The position numbers and the translations under genes are program-made. Positions 22,751 to 33,815 of a stretch of DNA of 64,000 bases are shown here, piece after piece; position 1 is the first letter of the stretch, and the number at the start of each line of letters is the position of its first letter. The notes beneath the pieces were generated by a model. That model made no database searches, was not told the origin of the DNA, and saw nothing but the letters and a program-made list of their open reading frames with translations. This DNA comes from Aotearoamyces nothofagi (lineage: Eukaryota > Ascomycota > Leotiomycetes > Leotiales > Tympanidaceae), in NCBI GenBank assembly GCA_015345905.1, contig JADDTR010000012.1, positions 752,578 to 816,577 on the forward strand. The letters are read 5' to 3'.

Positions 22751-25378
22751 TCATTTCTTCTTCTTCGCAAGTCGCTTTTCGGCTCGAACATCCTTCTTAA
22801 GCCTGGCGTCAACAATCTTATACTTCCCTTTGACGCCCCTAGGCCTGCCAGCAATACCCCTATTGCCACCCCTAGCGACCACCACCTTAACCTGCTGCTT
22901 TGGTTTCTTCTTCGCCGCCTTACTCATCAATTTTACAATGCTCTGGGCTTTCTCCTTCTCTGTCATGCCTTCTTCGTCGTTAAGTAATGCGGATTTCTTG
23001 CGCAATTTCTCTAGACGCTGAGCAGCCTTGAACTTCTTCCTATCTTTAGCCTCTCGCACCTTCTTGATAGGCCTGGCGTTCAATGCCCTGAGCTTCTCCT
23101 TTATGGCAGCAGCTCCCGCTGCAGAAATGGGGCGATGGGGTTTATCGTGTCGCCCTTCATCATCTAGAAACCATTCTGGCAGCCCATCTCGGTCCTTGAA
23201 GGCATATTTGTTGTATCCGTCGTCAATAAGATCGTAGCTTGACTTCTCGCCAGAAGCAATCTGCTGCGCAAGAGTCATGGCTTCTGCAGTGATAATATCG
23301 ATGTCTGTTAAAGAGTTAGTCAAGTATCTATTATAAAATTAAAAGGTCCTCACTTAATCGTCCATCCTTTCGAGGCTCGCCTTGATCCTCCCACTGGGCT
23401 TCGCTAGTACTGCGCTTCACTACCTCAAATCCATTATCGTCAGAATCGTCTGAGTCCCACGTCTCTTCACCATTACCAACGGGTACCACGGGCTTCTCCA
23501 TTTGGCGTTCGTCAATATCGTCAGCATGGCTTTCCCTAGTAAGGACTTCCAGGTCATCCAGGCCAGCCTCAATCTCATCATCCTCAGGACTTTCATGATC
23601 TAACTCCTCCTCGACGGGACCGCCAATGTCTTTGAATATGTCTTGGTCAAAGAATTGAGCTGCGCGCCTAGAAAGTCCACTGGAATTTTTCTCGTTACGC
23701 TCTAGGTTAGTCAATAGTGGTCGAGTAGTAGGGGTCTCTTCATCATCCGAGGATTCATCACTGCTATCGTCATCCAAGTTAACATCGTCCCCACTCCCAT
23801 GCCCATCTGCAGAAAATCCTTCCCAGTCACCGTCTTCATATTCCTTGCGTGCTTTTTTTGCCCGGAACTTCGCATCGGAATCAGACTTGCGATCTTGGTA
23901 CTGTTCGTACATTGAGTCGAGGTCCCGGTCAAGTCGATCTTCCTCAATATCACTTTCCTCATCAGTCTCATCCATGCCGACACCGCTATCATGGTCTCTG
24001 CGAGCATCTAATTCGGTGATAATACCCATTTTCCCCTTGGCAATCCTGTCAATTGCCCCAGACTTATCAACCGATTTTAATGCAAACATAGAACCTTCTC
24101 CGTTGGGGCCTGCTTGCTCTAATCCAATCTCAGTTGGAGCAGTCATATGTAACTGCATTCGTATGATTTCTCTCTGCTTTTTCTCATTCTCGCGTCGGCG
24201 TTCACGCTTTTTCCGTGAAGTCTCCTTTTCGCTGAGTGCCCTAAGCTCTTCCTGAATTCGTAGCTCCTCGTCCATTGGCTCAACCTCTGCCACTTCTTCA
24301 CTTGCAGCTTCTGCTTCGGCAGACTTTTTTGTAGCAAAGCCAAATTTCTCTCGGACCTTCAAGCGCCATCGCAGCAAATTCCTGAACTCCTTTCTACCAA
24401 GTACCCGGAGGTCCATGCAGCAATCGCGAATCTCCTCCGTGGTCTCCGGCAATTTATCGAGAGCCGCAAGCGCAACGTCCCCATTTGGAGGTTGAGTAAA
24501 GCTAAATCGACTGAGACTTCCAAGCATAGCAATAGGATCCGTGGTCTGAATGAATTCGCTGGCCGGCACCTCTTTAAACTGCGTATAATTACCTTCCTCA
24601 TATCCATCTCTTTTGCGCTTTTTGATTTCTGGGTTGAACACCTTGGCCTCATTGTTCGGTGTCGGGTCTGAGAGCTCAGCAAAAACAAAACGTGGATCTA
24701 AAAATTTCGGATCTATCCGCTTCGGTGCTTTGAAGCCCTGACAAACGACGAAAATTTCAGCAGAGACATTTCGTGAGGACGGCGGTTTGGTGGCTTCGAC
24801 TTTGGCGAACAGCTGATTGAATACCCATAGAAGACTATTATAATCCTTTGACCTAAACACCTTGGTAACAAATGTTCCACCCTCAACTAAAAATTCGGTT
24901 GCTAGCTTCATGGCTTGAAGAGCCAACTCAGCTTGATTAAAAGAATCTTGTACCCATGCAGTACCAACGTTGGGCGCACCGTCGTGGAGTACCGTATCTG
25001 CTTTCCATGTCTTGAAGTGCTGTCGTATAGTAGCTCGACATTTGTCAGTGGTGATATCGCTTTGGAAGGTTATACAGCGAGGGATTGATTTAATGGGGGA
25101 CAGATCGACGCCGACAATAAGACTGTTTACTGGCATCGTCTCGGCTGCTACTTGACACCAGGACTTTATATGTCAGTGAGAACAAGTCCGTATTGGGTAG
25201 GGATACTCACTCCTGGCGCAGCACAGAGATCTAAGAGAACTTTACTCTTCTCAAGGAACCCATACTTCTTATTAAGTTGGATTAGCTTGAAAGCAGCTCT
25301 GGCACGATAGCCTTTCTCCTTGGCTAGCTTATACCACTTGTCAAGACGACCTTTGCCGTGCTTCTTTTGAATACCCAT
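22751..25378 (-). CDS. SPB1: AdoMet-dependent rRNA 2'-O-methyltransferase Spb1
   Basis: Exons 25378-25211, 25163-23354 and 23304-22751, giving 843 aa, normal for the family. The N-terminal FtsJ/RrmJ domain begins [20 protein letters not shown], with SAM motif [10 protein letters not shown] (to residue 56, joining SWCQVA across the intron), [13 protein letters not shown] with the catalytic Asp, and [11 protein letters not shown] with the catalytic Lys. A central conserved region ([21 protein letters not shown]-like [16 protein letters not shown]) leads to long acidic segments. The Spb1 C-terminal domain follows ([31 protein letters not shown]), with a Lys-rich end KRLAKKKK. Spb1 methylates G2922 in the A loop of 25S rRNA (yeast numbering) during nucleolar/nuclear 60S maturation. 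The gene is head-to-head with CDT2 (359 bp between start codons). Confidence 0.97.
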
Positions 25379-25737
25379 TTTGGCGAAGACGGGGTTTTTC
25401 CTGTCGGGACGAAAGTGGTAATTTTGTAGATTACGTCCTCGAAAACGTTCCTCACAAAATTATCAAAAATTTCGGATCCGGATCAACTGTCGGAATGCAC
25501 TAAGATTTAAAGTTGCGGGCGGAGCGTTACATCACTTTAGGCATAGTTGAATGATAAGATAAGAAGAGGTTGGTCGCGTTTTCACGCGTCAAAGTGGAAC
25601 ACGTTAAGCGGCTACTCTACCACGTTCGTTCAATGTACGTCCCGGGAACTATACTATGCTCCAGAAAAGTGTATACTACAACTTACATATTGTTATCGGA
25701 AATACATCAACCGTGAAAAGGAACGCTTCCTAGCACA
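25379..25737. promoter_or_regulatory. Divergent promoter SPB1 / CDT2
   Basis: 359 bp between start codons, free of plausible genes. CDT2 is expected to be cell-cycle regulated and SPB1 growth regulated; no MCB or RRPE site is clear enough to name. Confidence 0.45.
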
Positions 25738-28015
25738 ATGTCTGAATATCAGTTCGGCAAACATACCGATCACACACAGGCGTCAGAGATTCAACAACCG
25801 CATGTTAGCCAGTCTACATCCCCTCAAAGACCAGTTTCATATAGCCCGAATGGCCACAAAGAAAAACGGCAGCCCTCAATTACCCCAAGAAAATTCACCC
25901 GATTTTTCACACCTCGATCACTTGGGTCACTAGTCACCTCATCCGCGAGAAGAACTCTATTCGATATCACAGAACCCGCCAACAATCGCAATGGAACCCA
26001 ATCGAGTCCGTTGCGGCCGTTCAACGGTATCCCTGGCCAGGAAAACAGTCCGAATTCCTTTACACGGGAGATGAAAAGACGGAAGCTGCTTCACACTCCT
26101 AACTCATCCCCAGAACTTTCGACTTCAGATAAGAGTTTGCAGTATAGCCTATCATCCACCCCAAACGACGAATTTCCGAAGGATGACAGTGATGTCGACT
26201 CATTGCCTTGTACTAGAGCCACCGAAGGACATTTGGATAGCTTACAAAGCTTTGCACCATTGCCAATGAAAAATATCACTAGACGCATCGAACCGCTGGA
26301 AAGTAGAGGTCTTGGAGGCCGACTATTGCAGATGACATTAGGCTCTAATTCGGTATCACAACGCCACAGCCTAACATATCCTATTACAGGTCAGTGTAAT
26401 AGTACTAGAACTCTAAATAACAACTGACATTGATAATAGACTATCAAAATGAGACGGCAGCATTTTACAGTCGCCCCGAAGACACCCATTTTTGTACGAG
26501 TGTGGAAGGTCCTGAACGATGTATTCCATTTTGTGCAGCAAGCTGTAATAGTAAGTTATCAGTCCCGCAGCCATCAACTTATATTGACGTTCTCTAGCAA
26601 ATAGTCTTGTTGCTATTGGGGATGAAGAAGGCCGCGTCCGTCTCCTGGAATCAGCCAAGGCTGGAAAACCCAATTTCAAAGATGTGTATCTAGCATTCCG
26701 GCCGCATGCTAATGCTATTATTGATATGTGTTTCTCACAAGATGACTCTCTTCTTGCAACTGCTTCTGGAGATCAAACTGCACGAGTGGTAGATATGGCT
26801 ACGCAGACGACCCTCTCTGTACTTGCGCAGCACTCAGCATCCTTGAAGCAAGTCAGGTTTCAACCAGGCGTGGCGAATAATAGCGTTATTGCCACGTCTA
26901 GCAGGGATGGTAGTGTTCACATCTGGGATTTGCGCTGCAAAGGAACGGAAGGCCCGGTCCAAAGCATCCACATACCTTTGGATCGGGCAGACAATTTTAC
27001 AGCACGAACAGCGGCTCAGCCCAATTACGGTTGTGCTATAAACAGTATTCAAGATGCACATCGACCTGTTTTGCAAGGTCGTTTATCACAGCCGGCCGTT
27101 TCTGGAGATGGCCCATCGAGAGGAGAGGCACCGGGAAGAATAGGAGATGTTTCTGTGACGGCCATTGCTTTCCTCCCGGATGGAAAGGAACATCTGCTAG
27201 TCACGGCTTCAGAAGCAAATGCGTCGGTCAAGTTGTGGGATATACGATCTCTACACAATACTCGACGGAAAACAGCAATCCCTTTATCGTGTACTGCACA
27301 ACCGAGTAGCCACAGCAAATGGCGAAATTTTGGGATCAGCTCATTAAATTTGAGTAGTGATGGCACGAGGCTTTATACATTATGCAAAGACAATACTATG
27401 TATGCATACTCGACTGCTCATCTAATACTCGGCCGAGCCCCTGAGCTGTCAACTAGTATTGTTTCAAGACGACGTCAGCAGGCCAACTTGCAGGAAGGCC
27501 TGAGTCCATTGTACGGGTTTAGACATCCGCAGCTTCATGTAACGTCTTTTTATGTCAAATCGGCAATTCGTCCACCTAGGGATGGGAAGGGCGAAATGCT
27601 TGCTGTCGGTAGTAGTGATGGCTGTACAGTTCTTTTCCCAACAGACGAAAGATATCATAAACAACAAGACCGATGCAACGAACCAAGTTTTGTTCAGGAC
27701 GGTGATGACCAGGCAAATCCACGCCGTCGTATACGGCGGGCTGGAAGTAACTTTGGCAACTCAGGCCGTCTTGACGACAATATACCAATCTCACAGAATG
27801 GCACAGCACTTATCCGTGGCCATGATAGAGAGGTTGGCGCATTGACCTGGACTTCCGACGGGGAACTTGTCACTGTGGGAGATGATTTCATCGTTCGATG
27901 CTGGCGAGAAGGTAGCGATGCCCGGGATCTTCGAACTGGTGGTGAGCAAGGCGGCCGTCGATGGGGGATGGGCTGGGCTGACGTTCCTTCGACGTATGAT
28001 GATGATGACGAATAG
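25738..28015 (+). CDS. CDT2: WD40 substrate receptor Cdt2 of the CRL4 ubiquitin ligase (DTL homologue)
   Basis: Exons 25738-26389, 26440-26550 and 26598-28015, giving 726 aa. The first 215 residues are disordered and basic, with ITPRKFTRFFTPRS (about 48-61) and MKRRKLLHTPNSSP, an NLS/CDK-like patch. WD40 repeats start near residue 255: LVAIGDEEGRVRLLE, FRPHANAIIDMCFSQDDS, LLATASGDQTARVVDM, SSRDGSVHIWDLRCKG, ASVKLWDIRSL. The last is HDREVGALTWTSDGEL with VTVGDDFIVRCWREG. HIWDLR and KLWDIR carry the W-D-x-R box that binds Ddb1. The repeat order, with a long insert after the HIWDLR repeat, matches DTL/Cdt2. With Cul4-Ddb1 it ubiquitinates PCNA-bound Cdt1, Spd1-type inhibitors and other S-phase substrates. 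The scaffold CUL4 lies at 54.7-57.4 kb of this window. Confidence 0.88.
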
Positions 28016-28317
28016 CGTTTGAATAATCCATATTATCTTGTGTAAACACTGCTCTTTAAGCTCCTCATAAGGTACCCGTATACGGGTGCTTATAACTAGC
28101 TACCCTCCAAACTTGGGATAATTGTATCCCTTTTGTTTTTTAGGGCAACATGCGCCTGTGGTAGTCATTTTATCAACCTCCAATAATTCTGTAGTTCTAG
28201 AATACGTGTAGACCTTGATACGATTCTTGGCTACTTCGATAATCTTCAAACCTTCCTAGGTTAAGAGCACTAATGCCCCTAGTAGTTACTACACTGTAGC
28301 TGTCCACCACATCCGTA
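28016..28317. other. Spacer downstream of CDT2 with a 14-bp perfect palindrome
   Basis: Contains the CDT2 3' end. At 28074-28087 the sequence ACCCGTATACGGGT is its own reverse complement. No gene. Confidence 0.5.
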
Positions 28318-28737
28318 TCATTGCTTAAAAACCATGCCGTCAACCCGACAAGCGTCACGTACTAACCTAACACCTTCAACAGTAGCACCGATGGCCTTCA
28401 AATGACCAAATGCTTCACGGACCCAATGAACGACGCGGCCATGCTTGCAAAGAGTGCCCATATGTTCACCACCAGGGAAATACAACGAGCCAAAAACTGT
28501 AGAAGGATTGCCTTCGAAGCGATGCTCTGGCTGGACCCTTTCCCTGCCATTCAATGGGATAATATACCGACATCCTGGTCCGATAGTGAAGACAGGTGAT
28601 CCCGCAGCGCTAAGGGCAACCTTGACTGCTTCATGTTGAGAGTAGTTGAAGTCGTCGGCGATCAGAATAGCCACTCTGCGTGATGCAATGGTGGGTGCTA
28701 ATTTAAGCGCTTCTAGAGTGAAATCCATTTGCGACAA
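28318..28737 (-). pseudogene. Orphan C-terminal (DJ-1/GATase-like) domain of a large-subunit catalase, probable gene relic
   Basis: An open frame of about 139 codons; the first ATG is at 28728. Residues ASRRVAILIADDFNYSQHE, VFTIGP, STVFGSLYFPGGEHM, HWVREAFGHLKAIGATVEG match the flavodoxin/DJ-1-like domain that ends large-subunit (about 700-aa) catalases such as bacterial KatE and fungal CAT-1/CAT-3. The haem-binding catalase core that should precede it is not seen: the 1.15 kb up to the Ras GEF 3' end is too short and shows no catalase motifs. An in-frame stop lies shortly upstream unless an intron acceptor is used near 28761. So it is either a truncated catalase gene or a free-standing domain protein. 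Without the core it cannot act as a catalase. Confidence 0.6.
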
Positions 28738-29882
28738 GCCTTTGGAAGTTAGACTATGATTTGGATCTCTTTATTTTTGAGTGGTCGGGGCTCCAACTTC
28801 ATCCACCACGGTTCGTAAGTTTAGATAGCAGGAAGTCCATGGTCAATGATATCATCTTGGCTATTCGGAGGCTTTTCACGAGGCAGGTAATACCTAGTGT
28901 GGTGATGATTCAGGTGGGAGGCATGACACACTCGGAGGGGGAGAGGTCTATGGGGATTTCGAAGATGCCATGACGTTATCCGCTGTCATGTCTCATCTAT
29001 CAACCACGCGATAGTCAAGTCCAGATTAGAATCGAATCGCATTAAAGTGGACTGCAGTTCGAGCCTTCTGCTCCTTGAGGAAAGGGTGTTCGGATGGATA
29101 CATTAGATCCCGAAGACGTCTTCATGCCTAAGGCTGTAAGAAAGTAGTACTCTGTCTGTACTTGTACGTAAGTACAGTAGTAACTCGACACTTCGTCATA
29201 GAAACCTTGTTATAGATTATTGACAATGATCTTCATACTACTTCCTTGGAGCTGTGGGATCGGACGAGGAATTCATTAAGACCGACAGCAAGATCCCCAA
29301 GATGATGAGTATCTACAAAAGCATAATATGCGAAACACAGATTGAGCCATGATACACCTCGAGACGTGGCCTTGTTTTCACATGTATTGCGATGGTAATA
29401 GGTGAGATTCTGGGATTAGCGGATAAGCGTCCCGGTTATGGGATACTGTGGGTTGCACTCAAAGAGAACATCATGACAACCAAGCCTCAGTCATTGATAC
29501 CCAAGGATAACTCGAGTGGTTGAATAGGTAGATAACCTGCTTGAAATATATATTTTAGTGGCATCCTGACAGATGCCCTATATTTAGCCGGGACACCCCT
29601 TTCCAATATGTCCCAACGAAGAATTTTGCGTTACGCCACATCTAAACCATATGCAACGAAATTCCTTCCTCATTGAAAAGACCCTCTATGGTCTAGCATT
29701 AAATGAAATCGACATGGCGATACGTGGCTGGCGTAAATTGATAAAAGTCGAAACAAGTGTATTGGTATGACTGAAGCGACAGATGAATAGATTCGAAGAA
29801 CCACATTCGACGTTCTGGGAACGCCTTTAATATCTAGTTGTAGACAATTGTGACTTAGGCATGCTTGAATGGTGATACACGC
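28738..29882. other. 1.15 kb spacer between the catalase relic and the Ras GEF 3' end
   Basis: No gene recognised. A few minus-strand frames of 20-35 codons look slightly protein-like (around 28815-28925 and 29030-29105) but match no family I know and could be chance. Confidence 0.4.
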
Positions 29883-32800
29883 TCAGAGAAAACCGGACTC
29901 GGCCAAAACCCTTAGAACGTGTAAGCCAACACCGTCACCCTAAGCTCATTTGTCTGGCTAACATAGGCCCTTGGGAAAAAAAGACCTACCGAACAATTTT
30001 TTCATCTTCACGCTCCCGAGGTTCGATTGATAAACTCTTTTCGTACATCTCATGGACATCTCCTGCAGATTGCATGTTACTCAGGATATAATCCTGTAAT
30101 TCTGTGACTGCCTGCAATCCGTATGCAACGTTCTGATATTGCTGTATGTCTCTTATTACCTCTGCAGTCTTTGCGCGTTTGGCGAAGTTGATGAGCGAGG
30201 ACTTTTTGATCACTGAGGGTATGCCATCCTCGATAAAAGTGAGATCGGTGAGGTATACACCTGTACTAGTTAGTAAAATTTCCGGTGCAGAGATAAAACA
30301 TTCTTACCGAAGAAAGGGATGCAAGGAGGATTGGCGAGATGCAAACTCTCCCGGTATTCACCAAAGTTCTTGGTACTTCCCATCAATCTACGCATTTGCT
30401 CAAGTACGGTGATCGTTCTCGCTGGAACTAGATCCCAAGTTCGCTTGAGTCGATGGATTGGTGCAGTACCAAGCGCAGATATGATGGATGTTAACGTGGA
30501 GTAGTTATTCAGACCACGGCATTTCTGTCTCGGTTAGTTAAGACTCGCACGAATATACGTGTTACTCACATCTGCTACAGAAACAAAATGCTTGATGACC
30601 ACAACCCTCTTCTTCACATCCTGCTGTCTTAAAATCATTTCCGCTACCCAATTGGTTAATTGATTGGAATGTAGAATCAGAGCTTTCACATTAGGCGCAG
30701 GCTCAGGCTCTCCATCTCCAACCTTCTTTTGCCATGTCTTGTTAAGACACTCGGTCGGTTTGATCTTTCCATAGAGCTTAGACTCAATGATTGTCAGCTG
30801 TCGAGCAAATTCTGTAACATCAATGTCCAAGAACTTCAACTTCTTCATGTTCTTTGGCATTATGGGCGGAGGTGTTGATTGATTCATGGTTAGTACAAGT
30901 CGTTTTGCTGTTGCGTCTTGTCCACGTAGCCTCTGTTCAAGGACGATCATCAAGGGGCCGGAGCCGGGTGTTTCTGTTGTCTTTACTGTGTCTCTCGCAA
31001 ATGTATAAGCGTCGCGAATGAGCTGCATTGTCGCTTCGCTCTGATCCTCCATCCAGAAAGTATCGAACCAGCTCTTCAAGATGTTTACAACACGAAAGCG
31101 AATAGGCTTTTGCTTCCTGTCTCGCCATGTATCGAAATCCGCCTGTGCCATTCCCTCTGGGGGCTGAATCTGAAATCTTTTAACAAGCATCTCAAACAAT
31201 TCTCGTGCAGATGTGAAGGACCGATATGTGAGTAGGAAAGTGCCATTGAAACTGGAGTCCAGCTTGTCATGGCGAGTAAGCTGCTCTACAAGTGCCAACA
31301 AAGTCCCGCCCTTCAACACGGGAGGTTGTACTTTTGTATCATAAAGTATATCATTCTCATGATCGAGTACTAAGAAGTCTGGCGTTTCATCTTGGCTCCT
31401 TGGCATCTCAGCAGGTAAAGGCTCTTCCCCAAAAAACTTTTTGACCTTCGAATTGTCTCCTTTTCGGTAATTACCCGACGGCGGATCTATAGAATCTGAG
31501 AGCGACTGCAGCGGACCATTTGGTCTTATGCCACCCGCCTGTCGTGATTCTGTCCGTTGGTGCTGACGTTCATAGGGCGTGCCATCAACCCTGCGAGGAT
31601 CCCGGTTACGTGTATCCTCGCGGGTGTGTGGCCTCATATCCTGCTGCAAAGCAACCTGAACCTGTTCTCCTAAAAGCTGTAAGGAGAATCCAATATGCGA
31701 TGAATTTGTCTCAAGTTGCCTCGCACATTGTCGCACGTAGTTCAACCTGCCTTCTAGAGACTCCCCACGCACTTCCGCCCACTCATCACCTAGTGGTCCA
31801 GCCACGGCTTGGCAGCCAAGCAGGAGATCCGAGATGTTGTCATATAAGCTCTGCTTGTATGCGCTGAAATCGACCAGCTGAGGATTCTGGAACCTGGTGC
31901 CGAGGGATGATAGATTGACAGATTCAATTGCAGACACCCATGGCTTGAACATTTCTAGGACCTTACCACCTGCGGAGCATACGTTGTTGCCAATGAGTTC
32001 ATGCCTGTATGGAGTGATGATCTTCTCGGTGACAATTAGGTGCTCTTCTAACTTTCTTATGCTTGATGTCAGCATTCTTTTTAGATCGTCCAATCTCTCC
32101 ATTAATTTAAGGTCAAGTGAAGCTGTTGGTTCCGAGACGCTATCCTCTTCATCTAGAAAATTCGAGGTCATTGGATCACGAGATCCAAGACCATTGTTCT
32201 GCCAGCTTCCGCCCGAGGTACTCCCAATAACGAATCCTGGCAAAAGCCGTGGAATGTCTTCTCCACGTTGCTGTCTCGCTACTTCCACATAGCTAAACAC
32301 GCCCTGCAAAACGCCGTCGGCTTCTTGCAGACATTTTTGATAGGATTCCGTAGTCGGCCAATCTGCCGCAGCGATATGCGATGAGATTACAAGTTTGGAA
32401 AATTTTGACATCATGTCCCGGAAATGCGGGTATAGTGCTTTGTTGGTGGATATTATTGATGGTTGACCAGAATGGTTATCGGTTGTGCTGGAACCTGCAG
32501 CAAGAAGCAGTCTTAGATGATCTGATATATCCTCTGCCATACGGACATATTCTGAACGATCGCCGTTATTGATGGCATTCCTGTATCGATTGATAGCTTG
32601 TTTCATGTTCGCTACCAATCTGTTCCATGTAAGAGGGGCAGCGGAGCCATCATCGAAGAAAGAACGTGGGACTGCCGTGGCTAGTGGTGGTCCGAGGGCA
32701 GGACTAGTGAACGACATCGTAGAGGGACCGATGGAATTAGTGGTCGTTATCGAGATGTTCGGATTGTAAAATGGATCACTTCGAGACCGCGCTACCGGAG

Positions 32801-33815
32801 ATACACCATCAATGGAATCCATCGATACTGCTGGTGATATACCCTCAGAGCCATAAGAAGGCTTCTTCCGTGGCTGTCAAGTCAGTTGGTAAAAGTTACC
32901 TGAAGGTATAGAGTGCCCGGTAAGACGTACCTGGGAGTTTTTTGCTGCCATCATGATCGACTCACCATCCAGTTCTGATGCCGAATTTACCTCAGATTCG
33001 TCCTCTTCATCATGCATATATCCCTGCGCCATCATCTCAGGTGGTGGTCTAGTCTTATCTGGGACATTGACGTTCATTCGATCTCGCGGTCCAGTTTCTG
33101 TGGCAGACGAAGGTGATTCCAGCGGTAGTTCCATGCTACTCTCACCAGTCATAGTATTGAAGTAGAAAAGTCGGCCATCGGGCGTTGCTTGTGGTATCCA
33201 AAAATCGGCCCTGGCCTTATCGCTGTTACTGTTTCCCTCTATTGGCAATTGCGTATTGTCATCTCTTTCCGACTCATCATCGTCCTCATACTGATCCTCA
33301 TATTCTTCATCCTCTTCTAAATAATCGTCTTCATCAGGCTCTGCTTGATGTTTCTCTTCAAGAATGTCTTCGGGATTGGCGATCACTTGGCAATAATTGC
33401 TAGGAAACCATCCTCGTACGCCGTTTATTACACCGTCCCACCAGCCACTTTCTAGCTGAGTAATGACATGTATGATGTCTCCTTCGTGGAAACTCAGACT
33501 CGTCCGGTCGTCGGCCTCGTAATCGTACAGAGCGCGCACGTACATGACCGGCTGCGGCGCGTTGCTAGTAAAGCTGTTCATAAAACTTGAAGGTGCTCGA
33601 TAAGCAGGGCCTGCTGTCCCTGAGATCCCTGAGTCGCCGCTCTGGATTGTGGTGGAGGGTGGAAGAGTATTACTAGTCAATATCCGGAGCCCCTTATCCT
33701 GGCGATATAAGGGGATGGTGTCGTTGATAGGACTTGACCTATCGGTCATATGAGGTGCTTGTGTAGTTCGCTGACTCGAAAATAGTACTGGTGTTGTGGA
33801 CTGTGTCATAAGCAT
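29883..33815 (-). CDS. CDC25: Ras guanine-nucleotide exchange factor, CDC25 family, with SH3 and WW-like domains
   Basis: Exons 33815-32931, 32873-30570, 30524-30308, 30260-29990 and 29910-29883, giving 1234 aa. Residues 91-146 form an SH3 domain (ALYDYEADDRTSLSFHEGD, GWWDGV, GWFPSNYCQVI). An acidic run (about 155-187) follows, then a WW-like motif at about 206-231 (FWIPQATPDGRLFYFN to ELP). A helical middle part leads to the RasGEF N-terminal module (VLKGGTLLALVEQLTRHD) and the catalytic CDC25 domain (DIDVTEFARQLTIIESKLY, VVVIKHFVSVAD, LNNYSTLTSIISAL, PCIPFFGVYLTDLTFIEDG). A stop at 29988-29986 lies inside a 79 bp intron; splicing CG|GTAGGT to the last exon restores the conserved end VLAESGFL. 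It should load GTP on Ras upstream of adenylate cyclase or MAPK signalling. The symbol follows yeast Cdc25. Confidence 0.93.

Noticed and set aside
28761-28973. 70-codon plus-strand frame upstream of the catalase relic
   Set aside because: No family resemblance and it lies in decayed-looking sequence.
29986-29988. TAG taken as the stop of the Ras GEF
   Set aside because: It lies in a GTAGGT donor, and splicing restores the conserved end of the family.
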